From RGIG7450 sp045648785 (GTDB lineage Bacteria; Bacillota; Clostridia; RUG12999), in NCBI GenBank assembly GCA_045648785.1, contig JAZROP010000021.1, positions 1-17,659 on the forward strand: a stretch of 17,659 nt of DNA, written 5' to 3'. Positions 1 through 7,089 of the stretch are shown here, one piece after another. Numbering within the stretch: the first letter of the stretch is position 1; every line of letters begins with the position of its first letter. The notes under the pieces are model-generated. The model saw only the letters and a list, made by a program, of their open reading frames with translations, made no database searches and was not told the DNA's origin. Position numbers and translations under genes: made by a program.

Positions 1-3
1 GTG

Positions 4-9
4 TATAAT
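4..9 (+). promoter_or_regulatory. Candidate -10 box upstream of the stalk-domain gene
   Basis: A TATAAT hexamer lies about 30 nt before the TTG start at 38. Its -35 element would fall outside the window, so only half of the promoter could be seen. In AT-rich DNA this hexamer can occur by chance. Confidence 0.3.
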
Positions 10-37
10 TATATATGTTTGGAAGGAATGATATGTT

Positions 38-838
38 TTGCTGAAAAAAAGACACTCGGACCTCTTAAAAATACTTTGCATTGTACTTGCTTTTGCTTTT
101 GTTACGGCAGGCGTAGTTTTTGCGGAAGAAAAACCCATAGCCGTTCTAATTGACGGAGAACAGGTGGAGTTTGACGCTCAGCCAATGATGAAAAACGACC
201 GTGTTATGGTGCCCATGAGAAAGGTTTTTGAAAAGCTGAACACCCAAGTTCTGTGGGATCCGTTTTTTGAAAGAGTTATTGTAAATATCACCGAAGATGA
301 CCAAATCATAATGTATGTTAATTATGAGGAAATCTTCAGAAATGGTGTTCAAATGAAGGTAGATGCGGCTCCGTTTGTTTCCGAAGGCAGGACATATGTT
401 CCGCTGCGTTTTATCAGCGAAAGTCTTGGAATGTCGGTTGAGTGGAGTGATGCGGCAAAAACTGTGTATATTGTTCCCCAGCACAAGGGTATGCAGTATA
501 TTCCGTTTGGCGAATTTATGACAATTCCTTGCCCATACAGCGTAAACAGAAATTATAAAACACTTGAATATGAAAATAAAAATGGCGTTGCAACCGCGAC
601 ATATTCATTGAACGGTGAAAATACTGCCGATTTTGAAAGATATGGGCTTATTCTTGAGGCAACAGGTTTTAAAAACATTAAAAAAGCAGACGAAAATGAC
701 TTGCTGGTTATATATTACGGAAAAGGCGTGGTAATTAAACAGCAACTTCTTGAAGATAAGGATACATTTACTGTATCCCTTTATGAAGATGCTGATGGCA
801 AAACAATAAAAGAATATCTTGAAAGTGAGGAAAACTAA
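38..838 (+). CDS. Secreted stalk-domain (copper amine oxidase N-terminal-like) protein
   Basis: A 266-aa exported protein of unknown role. Residues 1-29 form a signal peptide: basic start (LKKRH), hydrophobic core about 10-28, and a likely signal peptidase I cut after VFA. Residues about 33-147 match the copper amine oxidase N-terminal-like fold, seen twice as the pattern of a V-P-M/L-R turn followed by a G/T-x-V-x-W strand (VMVPMRKVFEKL...VLWD and TYVPLRFISESLG...VEWS). This fold is common in clostridial surface proteins and does not imply amine oxidase activity. Residues about 150-266 form a second, unassigned alpha/beta-looking region. The start is TTG, 10 nt after GGAAGGA at 21-27; both nearby ATGs are out of frame. 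Its stop is one base before the yqhY start, so the two genes look co-transcribed. Confidence 0.8.
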   Translation: MLKKRHSDLLKILCIVLAFAFVTAGVVFAEEKPIAVLIDGEQVEFDAQPMMKNDRVMVPMRKVFEKLNTQVLWDPFFERVIVNITEDDQIIMYVNYEEIFRNGVQMKVDAAPFVSEGRTYVPLRFISESLGMSVEWSDAAKTVYIVPQHKGMQYIPFGEFMTIPCPYSVNRNYKTLEYENKNGVATATYSLNGENTADFERYGLILEATGFKNIKKADENDLLVIYYGKGVVIKQQLLEDKDTFTVSLYEDADGKTIKEYLESEEN

Positions 839-839
839 T

Positions 840-1247
840 ATGAGCGATATTAAAGATATTATGAACGAAAAGGAACCGGCAACCGGTATGATTAAAATTT
901 CTGAAGAAGTAATTGAAGTGCTTGCAGACAAAGCAGTCAGAGAAATTGACGGTGTTGCAGGACTCGCTGCCGGAATACTTGAAAATGTTGCCGATATGTT
1001 TGGCAAGAAATCCGGTGCAAAGGGCGTTGATGTTTCGCTTAAGGAAACAGAAGCAGAGGTTACGGTGCATGTTGTAATAAAATTCGGGTGCAGAATTCCG
1101 GAAATTGCATGGAGAATACAGGAAGCGGTTAAGAACACCGTTGAAAGTATGACAAACCTTGAAGTGACAAAAGTAAATGTTTTTGTTGATGGTGTGAAAT
1201 TCATTGAAGAATGTACACCTGAAGCGGATGTTGCCGAAGAAGAGTAA
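840..1247 (+). CDS. yqhY: Asp23/Gls24 family protein YqhY
   Basis: A 135-aa protein of the Asp23/Gls24 (DUF322) family. The family pattern is visible: I-S-x-E-V-I-E-V-L-A then R-E-I-x-G-V-A-G-L near the N-terminus, a central G-V-D-V-S-L strand followed by V-x-V-H-V-V-I-K-F-G, and I-x-E-A-V-K-x-x-V-E-x-M-T. In Bacillus subtilis YqhY lies beside the acetyl-CoA carboxylase genes and nusB and affects fatty acid synthesis; here nusB is next, but accB/accC are not in view. There is no signal peptide, so it is cytoplasmic. I chose ATG at 840 because GTGAGG at 825-830 is 9 nt upstream; a longer TTG start at 819 would run back into the previous gene. A 97-nt gap with paired inverted repeats follows. 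Confidence 0.85.
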   Translation: MSDIKDIMNEKEPATGMIKISEEVIEVLADKAVREIDGVAGLAAGILENVADMFGKKSGAKGVDVSLKETEAEVTVHVVIKFGCRIPEIAWRIQEAVKNTVESMTNLEVTKVNVFVDGVKFIEECTPEADVAEEE

Positions 1248-1261
1248 GAGGCATTTTGAAC

Positions 1262-1319
1262 CTTGTAAATTTTATGAGCAGTAAAGAAGCGGCCCAGAAA
1301 ATTTACAAGCCGCTTCTTT
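1262..1319 (+). promoter_or_regulatory. Interleaved inverted repeats before nusB (attenuator or pseudoknot candidate)
   Basis: Two perfect inverted repeats cross each other. Stem A pairs 1262-1273 (CTTGTAAATTTT) with 1298-1309 (12 bp). Stem B pairs 1283-1293 (AAAGAAGCGGC) with 1309-1319 (11 bp). The 5' arm of B lies in the loop of A, and the two 3' arms share base 1309. Stem B has a GC-rich core and ends in a short T run (1317-1320), like a weak intrinsic terminator; stem A would then be the anti-terminator. The same geometry also fits an H-type pseudoknot. It lies between the yqhY stop and the nusB ribosome binding site, in the only sizeable gap of the operon. The pairing is seen directly; regulation is inferred. 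Confidence 0.6.
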
Positions 1320-1344
1320 TCACTTATGAGAAAGGTTAATTATT

Positions 1345-1782
1345 ATGATAGACGAATATGGTAAAATTTTAAAATTCAACAGACGAACAGCTAGAGATAC
1401 GGCGTTTAAAGTGTTGTTTGTGAATCACATAACAGGCGCATCGGCAGAAGAAATTCTGACTTCTTTCGGCGACCTTTCCTTTAAGGAAGAGGATATGAAT
1501 TACATAAAAAATGCGGCATCGGGAGCTATTGAAAAGCTTGATGCAATAGACGAAATAATTGAGAAAAACTCCAAAGGATGGAAAAAAAGCCGAATTTCGT
1601 CCGTTTGCCTTTCAGCGCTAAGACTTGCTATTTATGAAATACTTTTCATGCCCGACATACCGCTGAGCGTTTCAATTAACGAGGCTGTTGAGATTATAAA
1701 AACTTATGACGAACCCAAAACAGCATCCTTTGCCAACGGAATACTCGGCAAACTGGAGAAAACCGATGTATCTGGGGATTGA
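1345..1782 (+). CDS. nusB: Transcription antitermination factor NusB
   Basis: A 145-aa all-helical RNA-binding protein. With NusE (ribosomal protein S10) it binds boxA RNA and supports processive transcription of rRNA operons. The N-terminal N-R-R-T-A-R-D-x-A-F-K-V-L-F motif and the C-terminal block R-L-A-I-Y-E-I-L-F, I-P-x-S-V-S-I-N-E-A-V-E-I, F-A-N-G-I-L-G are diagnostic of the family. An extra stretch of about 11 residues precedes the usual start; ATG 1345 is preferred because GAGAAAGG (1328-1335) lies 9 nt upstream and no later ATG fits. The next gene starts 17 nt before the nusB stop. The interleaved repeats just upstream could regulate it. A likely boxA target lies at the right end of this window. 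Confidence 0.95.
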   Translation: MIDEYGKILKFNRRTARDTAFKVLFVNHITGASAEEILTSFGDLSFKEEDMNYIKNAASGAIEKLDAIDEIIEKNSKGWKKSRISSVCLSALRLAIYEILFMPDIPLSVSINEAVEIIKTYDEPKTASFANGILGKLEKTDVSGD

Positions 1783-2674
1783 TACAAGCTGTTACACCAC
1801 ATCGGTAGCGATTGTTTCGGATAGTGGCGAAGTAGTTGCAGACAAGCGGATTGTACTGACTGTAGGCGAAGGGAAAAGAGGACTCAGACAGAGCGAGGGA
1901 GTTTTTCAGCATATGAAAAACCTACCTGTTCTGATAGAGGAAATAAAGGAATATCTTCCGGAGGTAAAAGCAATAGCGGTTTCTGGAAAACCGAGGAATA
2001 CAGAGGACTCATATATGCCGGTTTTTCTTGCAGGAATGAGCTTTGCAAGAGCTATATCAGCGTCACTTAATGTTCCAATTATATTTACCGACCATCAAAG
2101 CGGTCATATTATGGCTGCGTCAAAATCTGCCGGTCTTAAACCGGTGGGAGAATTTGTTGCAATTCACCTGTCTGGCGGAACTACGGAAATTTTGCTTATA
2201 AACGGTGATAAAGCTGAGATTATCGGCAAAACGCTTGACATTCCTGCAGGTCAGCTTGTTGACCGGACGGGAGTTATGTGCGGAGTTAGATTTCCCTGCG
2301 GAAAAGAGATGGACAGGGAAAAGCTCAATACAACCCTGCGACTGCCCGTCAGCGTTAAAAAGTGCGATATAAACTTTTCAGGAGCTGAAATTCAGGCACA
2401 AAAGCTTTATGGTGAGGGAGCGCCTTGCGGAGAACTTTTTACGGCAGTTTTTAAGTGTATTGGGATATCACTTGAAAAAGCAGTAAAAAATGCAGGGGAT
2501 TACCATGTTCTGCCGGTGGGAGGCGTTAGCTCCAACACGGTAATAAGGGAACATCTGATAAGGGCTTTTGGCGAAAAAATGCATTTTGCAAAGCCTGAGT
2601 ATATGACAGATAATGCCGTAGGCGTTGCATATATAGGACGGGATCAGAATGAAAGATACCTTTACAATTACTGA
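1766..2674 (+). CDS. TsaD/Kae1-like paralog (peptidase M22 family)
   Basis: A 302-aa ASKHA-fold protein related to TsaD, the subunit that transfers threonylcarbamoyl to A37 of tRNA. It keeps the N-terminal L-G-I-D-T-S-C-Y-T-T phosphate loop, the metal-binding pair H110-x-x-G-H114, the L-S-G-G-T-T loop, the V-G-G-V-S-S-N motif near the C-terminus, and Asp282 in T-D-N-A-V-G, equivalent to the third TsaD metal ligand. It is shorter than true TsaD (about 340 aa) and lacks its P-G-L-x-G-A-L-x-V-G segment, which here reads P-R-N-T-E-D-S-Y-M-P-V-F-L-A-G. I therefore read it as a clostridial paralog, not the essential TsaD. Old databases call such proteins O-sialoglycoprotein endopeptidase; that activity is doubtful. 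ATG 1766 has GGAGAA 5 nt upstream. It overlaps nusB by 17 nt and xseA by 26 nt. Confidence 0.8.
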   Translation: MYLGIDTSCYTTSVAIVSDSGEVVADKRIVLTVGEGKRGLRQSEGVFQHMKNLPVLIEEIKEYLPEVKAIAVSGKPRNTEDSYMPVFLAGMSFARAISASLNVPIIFTDHQSGHIMAASKSAGLKPVGEFVAIHLSGGTTEILLINGDKAEIIGKTLDIPAGQLVDRTGVMCGVRFPCGKEMDREKLNTTLRLPVSVKKCDINFSGAEIQAQKLYGEGAPCGELFTAVFKCIGISLEKAVKNAGDYHVLPVGGVSSNTVIREHLIRAFGEKMHFAKPEYMTDNAVGVAYIGRDQNERYLYNY

Positions 2675-3851
2675 AATAAATGAATATATAAGAAACAGGC
2701 TGGAGTCGGACGGTATTCTTGAAAGCATCTGGCTTAAAGGAGAGATTTCAAACTTTAAAGCTCATAGCTCGGGACATCTTTATTTTACGCTCAAGGACGA
2801 AAATTCGGTGCTTCGGGCGGTTATGTTCAAAGGTTCCGCATCAGGGCTTTTGTTTAAACCAGAGGACGGCATGAAAGTGCTGGCGAGGTGTTCTGTTCGC
2901 GTTTATATTGCGGGCGGAAGTTATCAGGCATATGTTTCGGAGATGAAAGTAGATGGCGTGGGCGATTTGCATGTTGCCTTTGAACAGCTTAAAGCAAAGC
3001 TTGCAGAAGAGGGGCTCTTTGATGTGTCCCGGAAAAAGCCTCTGCCCAGGTTCCCCCGCCGTATAGGGATTGTCACCTCCCCGACGGGTGCGGCAATAAG
3101 GGATATGCTCAATATTTTAAGCAGGCGGAGCAAATACCCCGAAATATTTGTATATCCAGTTTTGGTCCAGGGACCGGACGCACCGCCGCAGATTATAGAG
3201 GGAATAAGATATTTTAACAATACAGACAGCGCAGATGTTATCATAACAGGTCGCGGAGGCGGCTCGATAGAGGATTTGTGGGCGTTCAATGACGAAGGCG
3301 TTGCCCGTGAAATTGCCCGCTCTCACATTCCGGTGATTTCTGCGGTTGGTCACGAAGTGGATTTTACAATAGCAGATTTTGTTGCTGACCTTAGAGCAGC
3401 AACTCCGTCCGAGGCGGCAGAGCGTGCAGTTCCGGACGATATTGAAACAAAAACGCGACTTCAGACAGCCATGGACAAGCTTGCTTCGGGACTTAAAAAC
3501 AATGTGACCGAAAAACGCGGACTTGTCCGCTCACTGAATATGGAGCGCGTATTTTCAGGACTTGAAAAAGGAATTGCAGACAGGCGTCTTAAAACCGACC
3601 AGATGGCAGATGACCTGTTGCGCGGAGCGGAGCTTGCTATAGAAAGAAAAAGTCAGCAGCTTAAAATGACAGCTGCAGGGCTTGAGGCGTTAAGTCCGCT
3701 TGCGGTGCTTTCAAGAGGGTACAGCATAGCTTTCGGCAAAGAGGGCAAGCCGCTGACATCTGCAAAAAAGGTGGAAATCGGTGATAATATTACGGTAAAA
3801 CTTGGCGACGGAGAAATTGGTGCTGAGGTAAGGAGGAAATTCTGTGAGTGA
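2649..3851 (+). CDS. xseA: Exodeoxyribonuclease VII large subunit
   Basis: A 400-aa catalytic subunit of ExoVII, which degrades single-stranded DNA to oligonucleotides together with several XseB copies. Residues about 3-100 form the OB-fold (I-W-L-K-G-E-I-S-N-F, S-G-H-L-Y-F-T-L-K-D). The nuclease domain follows, with R-I-G-I-V-T-S-P-T-G-A-A-I-R-D and the signature G-R-G-G-G-S-I-E-D-L-W-A-F-N-D-E, then S-A-V-G-H-E-x-D-F-T-I-x-D-F-V-A-D and A-A-T-P-S-E-A-A-E. The C-terminal part is coiled and ends with L-S-P-L-A-V-L-S-R-G-Y-S. It is about 50 residues shorter than the B. subtilis and E. coli proteins, mainly in the coiled region. Its start lies inside the tsaD paralog, and xseB begins 8 nt before its stop, so subunit synthesis is probably coupled. 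Confidence 0.96.
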   Translation: MKDTFTITEINEYIRNRLESDGILESIWLKGEISNFKAHSSGHLYFTLKDENSVLRAVMFKGSASGLLFKPEDGMKVLARCSVRVYIAGGSYQAYVSEMKVDGVGDLHVAFEQLKAKLAEEGLFDVSRKKPLPRFPRRIGIVTSPTGAAIRDMLNILSRRSKYPEIFVYPVLVQGPDAPPQIIEGIRYFNNTDSADVIITGRGGGSIEDLWAFNDEGVAREIARSHIPVISAVGHEVDFTIADFVADLRAATPSEAAERAVPDDIETKTRLQTAMDKLASGLKNNVTEKRGLVRSLNMERVFSGLEKGIADRRLKTDQMADDLLRGAELAIERKSQQLKMTAAGLEALSPLAVLSRGYSIAFGKEGKPLTSAKKVEIGDNITVKLGDGEIGAEVRRKFCE

Positions 3852-4065
3852 GAAAAAAACATTTGAACAGACTATAACTGAACTCGGTGAAATAGTAAAA
3901 AAGCTTGAAAATGGCGGCACCCCGCTGAGTGAGGCAATGGAGCTTTTTGAAATGGGCGTAAAATATACAAAAGAATGTAACAAAATGCTGGACGAGGCAG
4001 AACAGAAGGTGAAAATTCTTCTTAAAAATGCGGATGGCAGCGTTTCGGCAGAGGATATGGAATAA
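3844..4065 (+). CDS. xseB: Exodeoxyribonuclease VII small subunit
   Basis: A 73-aa helical-hairpin subunit that binds the XseA coiled region. Conserved features are F-E-x-x-I-x-E-L-G-E-I-V-K-K-L-E-N-G, P-L-S-E-A-M-E-L-F-E-M-G, and a C-terminal C-N-K-M-L-D-E-A-E-Q-K-V helix. The start is GTG, 7 nt after a strong AGGAGG (3831-3836) that lies inside the end of xseA. The stop overlaps the ispA start as TAATG. Length is normal for the family. Confidence 0.93.
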   Translation: MSEKKTFEQTITELGEIVKKLENGGTPLSEAMELFEMGVKYTKECNKMLDEAEQKVKILLKNADGSVSAEDME

Positions 4066-4943
4066 TGAATTATAAAGAAAAACTTATGGAATATGCGGCA
4101 GAGGTTGAAGCCGCGCTGGACGGATATTTGCCCGAAAAGGAAGGCCCACAGGCAGATATTTATAAAGCTATGAGATATAGCCTTTTGGGTGGAGGAAAAA
4201 GAATAAGAGGTGTTCTTGCCCTTGTTTGTTGCTGCCTTTGCGGTGGAAAAAAAGAGGACGCGCTTCCGTTTGCTGCTGCGTTAGAAATGGTTCATGCCTA
4301 TTCGCTCATTCATGATGACCTGCCGGCAATGGATAATGACGATATGAGAAGAGGTAAACCGTCAAATCATATTGCTTTTGGAGAAGCAATGGCGATTTTG
4401 GCAGGGGATGGACTTCTGGGTGAGGCAATGAATGTTATTCTCAAAAATGCCGGGGATAAAGAATCCGCATGGCGTGCAATGAAAGTGCTTGCAAATGCAT
4501 ATGGTCCGGAGGGAATGCTTGGCGGACAGGTAATGGATATGCAGGCAGAACACAAAAAGATAAGCTATGATGAACTTTTATGTCTGCAACAGCATAAAAC
4601 AGGCGCACTGATAAAAGCTGCTTGTGTTATGGGAGCAATTGCGGGCGGAGCGGATGAAAAAACGCTTAAAAAACTTGAAATATATGCAGAAAAAATTGGA
4701 CTTGCCTTCCAGGTTAAAGACGACATTTTAGATATAGAAAGCACAGATGAGGAGCTTGGTAAAAATACCGGCAGTGACAGAGAGCAGGGGAAATCTACAT
4801 TTGTCAGCTTGTGCGGGCTTGAAAAAGCAAAAGAAACAGTTATTAATCTTTCAAATGAAGCGGCAGACCTTTTCACGGGGGAAAACGAAAGCGAAGAGTT
4901 TTTAAGGGAAACTGCCCACTATCTTGCGATAAGAAAGAACTGA
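4065..4943 (+). CDS. ispA: Farnesyl diphosphate synthase (polyprenyl synthetase)
   Basis: A 292-aa cytoplasmic prenyltransferase that condenses isopentenyl diphosphate with allylic diphosphates to give farnesyl diphosphate, the precursor of undecaprenyl carrier and other isoprenoids. Both aspartate-rich motifs are present: D-D-L-P-A-M-D-N-D-D at residues 84-93 and D-D-I-L-D at 219-223. Also seen are the G-G-G-K-R-I-R-G substrate loop (42-49) and the F-Q-V-K-D-D context. The position after xseB matches the Bacillus order nusB-folD-xseA-xseB-ispA-dxs, but folD and dxs are absent here. The one-base overlap with xseB suggests coupled translation. Product chain length (C15) is inferred from the family; C20 cannot be excluded. 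Confidence 0.9.
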   Translation: MNYKEKLMEYAAEVEAALDGYLPEKEGPQADIYKAMRYSLLGGGKRIRGVLALVCCCLCGGKKEDALPFAAALEMVHAYSLIHDDLPAMDNDDMRRGKPSNHIAFGEAMAILAGDGLLGEAMNVILKNAGDKESAWRAMKVLANAYGPEGMLGGQVMDMQAEHKKISYDELLCLQQHKTGALIKAACVMGAIAGGADEKTLKKLEIYAEKIGLAFQVKDDILDIESTDEELGKNTGSDREQGKSTFVSLCGLEKAKETVINLSNEAADLFTGENESEEFLRETAHYLAIRKN

Positions 4944-4959
4944 TATTTCAGGAGGAATT

Positions 4960-5445
4960 ATGAGCACGCTTGCGAAAATTTTGGTAGAACATCTGGCAAC
5001 ACGGGATATGAAAATTGCAACAGCGGAGTCCTGCACAGGTGGGATGATAGCTTCAGAAATCATAAGCGCGCCGGGCAGTTCGACCGTTTTGGACAGCTCG
5101 TTTGTAACATACAGTAATGAAGCAAAAACACTGGTGCTTGGAGTACCGTCCGAGGATATAAAGGATTGTGGAGCGGTGTCCGAAGTGGTTGCAAGAAAAA
5201 TGGCACAGGGGGTACGGGATATATCCGGCGCCGACATAGGAGTAGCTGCAACAGGAATTGCAGGGCCGGATGGCGGAACTAACGAGAAACCGGTTGGGCT
5301 TGTTTATATAGCGGTTGTAACACCCTACAGGACTGTTTGTAAAAAAAGATACTACACCGGTAGAAGGAACACCGTAAGAAAGAAAACAACCAATGAAATA
5401 TTAAAGCTTGTTCTGGAGGAGACGGGATATTATGAAAGAGACTAA
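4960..5445 (+). CDS. pncC: CinA C-terminal domain protein, nicotinamide-nucleotide amidase
   Basis: A 161-aa stand-alone CinA C-terminal domain (PncC). Members deamidate nicotinamide mononucleotide to nicotinic acid mononucleotide in NAD recycling. Diagnostic motifs are T-A-E-S-C-T-G-G (residues 21-28), the S-x-V-T-Y-S-N-E-A-K region, G-A-V-S-E, and G-I-A-G-P-D-G-G-T-x-E-K-P-V-G-L-V. The N-terminal CinA domain of the roughly 415-aa Bacillus protein is missing, and GGAGG 4 nt before the ATG supports a true short gene. Pairing with recA just downstream is an ancient gene order (cinA-recA). The recA start lies 14 nt before this stop. Confidence 0.9.
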   Translation: MSTLAKILVEHLATRDMKIATAESCTGGMIASEIISAPGSSTVLDSSFVTYSNEAKTLVLGVPSEDIKDCGAVSEVVARKMAQGVRDISGADIGVAATGIAGPDGGTNEKPVGLVYIAVVTPYRTVCKKRYYTGRRNTVRKKTTNEILKLVLEETGYYERD

Positions 5446-6487
5446 ACAGCTTAATACAATAGCTAATGATAAAGAAAAGCAGGAAGCATTAACAGCTATG
5501 TTCCTGCAGATGGAGAAAAAATTCGGTAAAGGCACCGTTATGAGAATGGGAGACAGAGGCGTTCAGCATGTGGAGGTAGTTTCCTCCGGCTCAATCGGTC
5601 TTGACTCTGCACTAGGGATAGGTGGTATTCCCCGTGGAAGAATTACCGAGATTTACGGACCGGAATCATCCGGTAAAACAACAATTGCATTACATATTAT
5701 TGCCGAAGCACAGAAAATGGGCGGTGAGGTAGCTTTTGTTGACGCTGAACACGCACTTGATCCTGAATATGCAAAAAAGCTTGGCGTTGATGTTGAGAAA
5801 ATGATAGTTTCCCAGCCGGACAACGGGGAACAGGCACTTGAAATTACAGAAATGCTTACACGCAGCGGAGCAATTGATGTAATTGTTATTGACTCTGTTG
5901 CGGCACTTGTACCCAAAACGGAAATTGAGGGCGAAATGGGCGACTCGGTTGTAGGTCTTCAGGCGCGTCTTATGTCCCAGGCACTCAGAAAGCTTACAGG
6001 TATTGTAAATAAATCCAACACCATTGTTATTTTTATTAACCAACTCCGTGAGAAAATAGGTGTTATGTTTGGCAACCCCGAAACCACGACAGGTGGTCGT
6101 GCACTAAAATTCTATTCTTCGGTGAGAATAGAAATCCGTCGTGGAGAAGCTATAAAAATCGGTACGGAAATTGTTGGTAACAGAACAAGGGCAAAGATTG
6201 TTAAAAATAAAATGGCGCCCCCCTTTAAAGATACCGAGTTCGACATTATGTACGGCGAGGGTATTTCCAAAGCCGGTGAAATTGTTGACATGGGTGTTGA
6301 AGAGGGAATAATCCAGAAAAGCGGTGCGTGGTTCTCCTATAAAGAAGCGAGAATTGCACAGGGCAGAGATAATTGTAAAAAATTCCTGCTTGACAACCCT
6401 GAAGTAATGGATGAAATTGAGCTTATAATCAGAACAAACAGAGGTCTTCTCGGCGGTGAAACAGTTGCGGAAGAAACTGAAGAATAA
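5432..6487 (+). CDS. recA: Recombinase RecA
   Basis: A 351-aa protein with normal RecA length. It polymerises on single-stranded DNA, drives strand exchange in recombinational repair and stimulates LexA self-cleavage. The Walker A motif G-P-E-S-S-G-K-T is at residues 76-83, preceded by G-K-G-T-V-M-R-M-G and G-S-I-G-L-D-S-A-L-G; later come V-I-D-S-V-A-A-L-V-P (Walker B region), the L2-type sequence around G-N-P-E-T-T-T-G-G-R-A-L-K-F-Y, and an acidic C-terminus. I chose ATG 5432; a longer start at 5408 adds eight residues with no family match. GGAGG at 5415-5419 plus GACGGG lie upstream. It sits inside the operon, with no promoter or SOS box that I can see in the 130 bases before it. Confidence 0.98.
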   Translation: MKETKQLNTIANDKEKQEALTAMFLQMEKKFGKGTVMRMGDRGVQHVEVVSSGSIGLDSALGIGGIPRGRITEIYGPESSGKTTIALHIIAEAQKMGGEVAFVDAEHALDPEYAKKLGVDVEKMIVSQPDNGEQALEITEMLTRSGAIDVIVIDSVAALVPKTEIEGEMGDSVVGLQARLMSQALRKLTGIVNKSNTIVIFINQLREKIGVMFGNPETTTGGRALKFYSSVRIEIRRGEAIKIGTEIVGNRTRAKIVKNKMAPPFKDTEFDIMYGEGISKAGEIVDMGVEEGIIQKSGAWFSYKEARIAQGRDNCKKFLLDNPEVMDEIELIIRTNRGLLGGETVAEETEE

Positions 6488-7089
6488 TGAAGCTGGAAAA
6501 ACTAAAGTTTAAAACGGCTGGCCTTTTTTCGGTGATGCTTGAGGATTGCCCGCCCATGCTTTTGGACGATGTCTCGGTTTACAAGCTGGGACTTACAGAG
6601 GGTATGGAGGTTAACGAGGAACTTTTTGAAAAAATCTTTCGCCTGTCAGGGCAGGAGGGGGCAAAGCGTGCGGCAGCACGGCTGCTCACTGCCGGCAGAA
6701 AAAGCGAATCGGAGCTTCGGCAGAAGCTTCGACAAAAGGGCTTTGACAATGCAGATATTGATTATGCAGCCCAGATGTTTAAAACAAACGGCTTTTTAGA
6801 TGACAGAGACTATGCCGCAAGCTATATAAAAGACGCGGTGCGTCTCAAAAAATATAGCGTTCGTATGATTAGGCAAAAGCTTGCCCTTAAAGGAATTGAC
6901 CGCGAAATCATAGCAGAGCTGACAGAAGGGCTTGATGACTCAGAGCAGCTTTATTCTCTGATAGAGTCAGAGCTTAGAAAATGCCCGGACAAAAAAGGTC
7001 TTGAAAAATTAAAACGCAGACTTTGCGGCAAAGGCTTTGGTCTGTGGGATATAAACAAAATACTTGGAGAATTTGAATATGAAACTTAA
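6487..7089 (+). CDS. recX: Regulatory protein RecX
   Basis: A 200-aa helical-repeat protein that binds RecA filaments and modulates their activity. Visible RecX features are A-A-R-L-L-T-A-G-R-K-S-E-S-E-L-R-Q-K-L-R-Q-K-G-F (the first three-helix repeat, split here only by description), G-F-L-D-D-R-D-Y-A, and R-M-I-R-Q-K-L-A-L-K-G-I, followed by further L-x-x-R-L-x-x-K-G-F repeats. The start shares its A with the recA stop (TAATG) and has only a weak ribosome binding site, so translation probably depends on termination of recA. The adjacency itself supports the call. The rimO start lies 11 nt before this stop. Confidence 0.9.
   Translation: MKLEKLKFKTAGLFSVMLEDCPPMLLDDVSVYKLGLTEGMEVNEELFEKIFRLSGQEGAKRAAARLLTAGRKSESELRQKLRQKGFDNADIDYAAQMFKTNGFLDDRDYAASYIKDAVRLKKYSVRMIRQKLALKGIDREIIAELTEGLDDSEQLYSLIESELRKCPDKKGLEKLKRRLCGKGFGLWDINKILGEFEYET

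Noticed and set aside
819..839. Longer TTG start for yqhY
   Set aside because: It would run inside the previous gene and has no ribosome binding site; ATG 840 has GTGAGG at good spacing and matches family length.
605..1204. Long minus-strand frame (199 codons) opposite the stalk gene and yqhY
   Set aside because: It is antisense to two well-supported genes, has a low-complexity Ser/Thr/Ile-rich translation and no family features.
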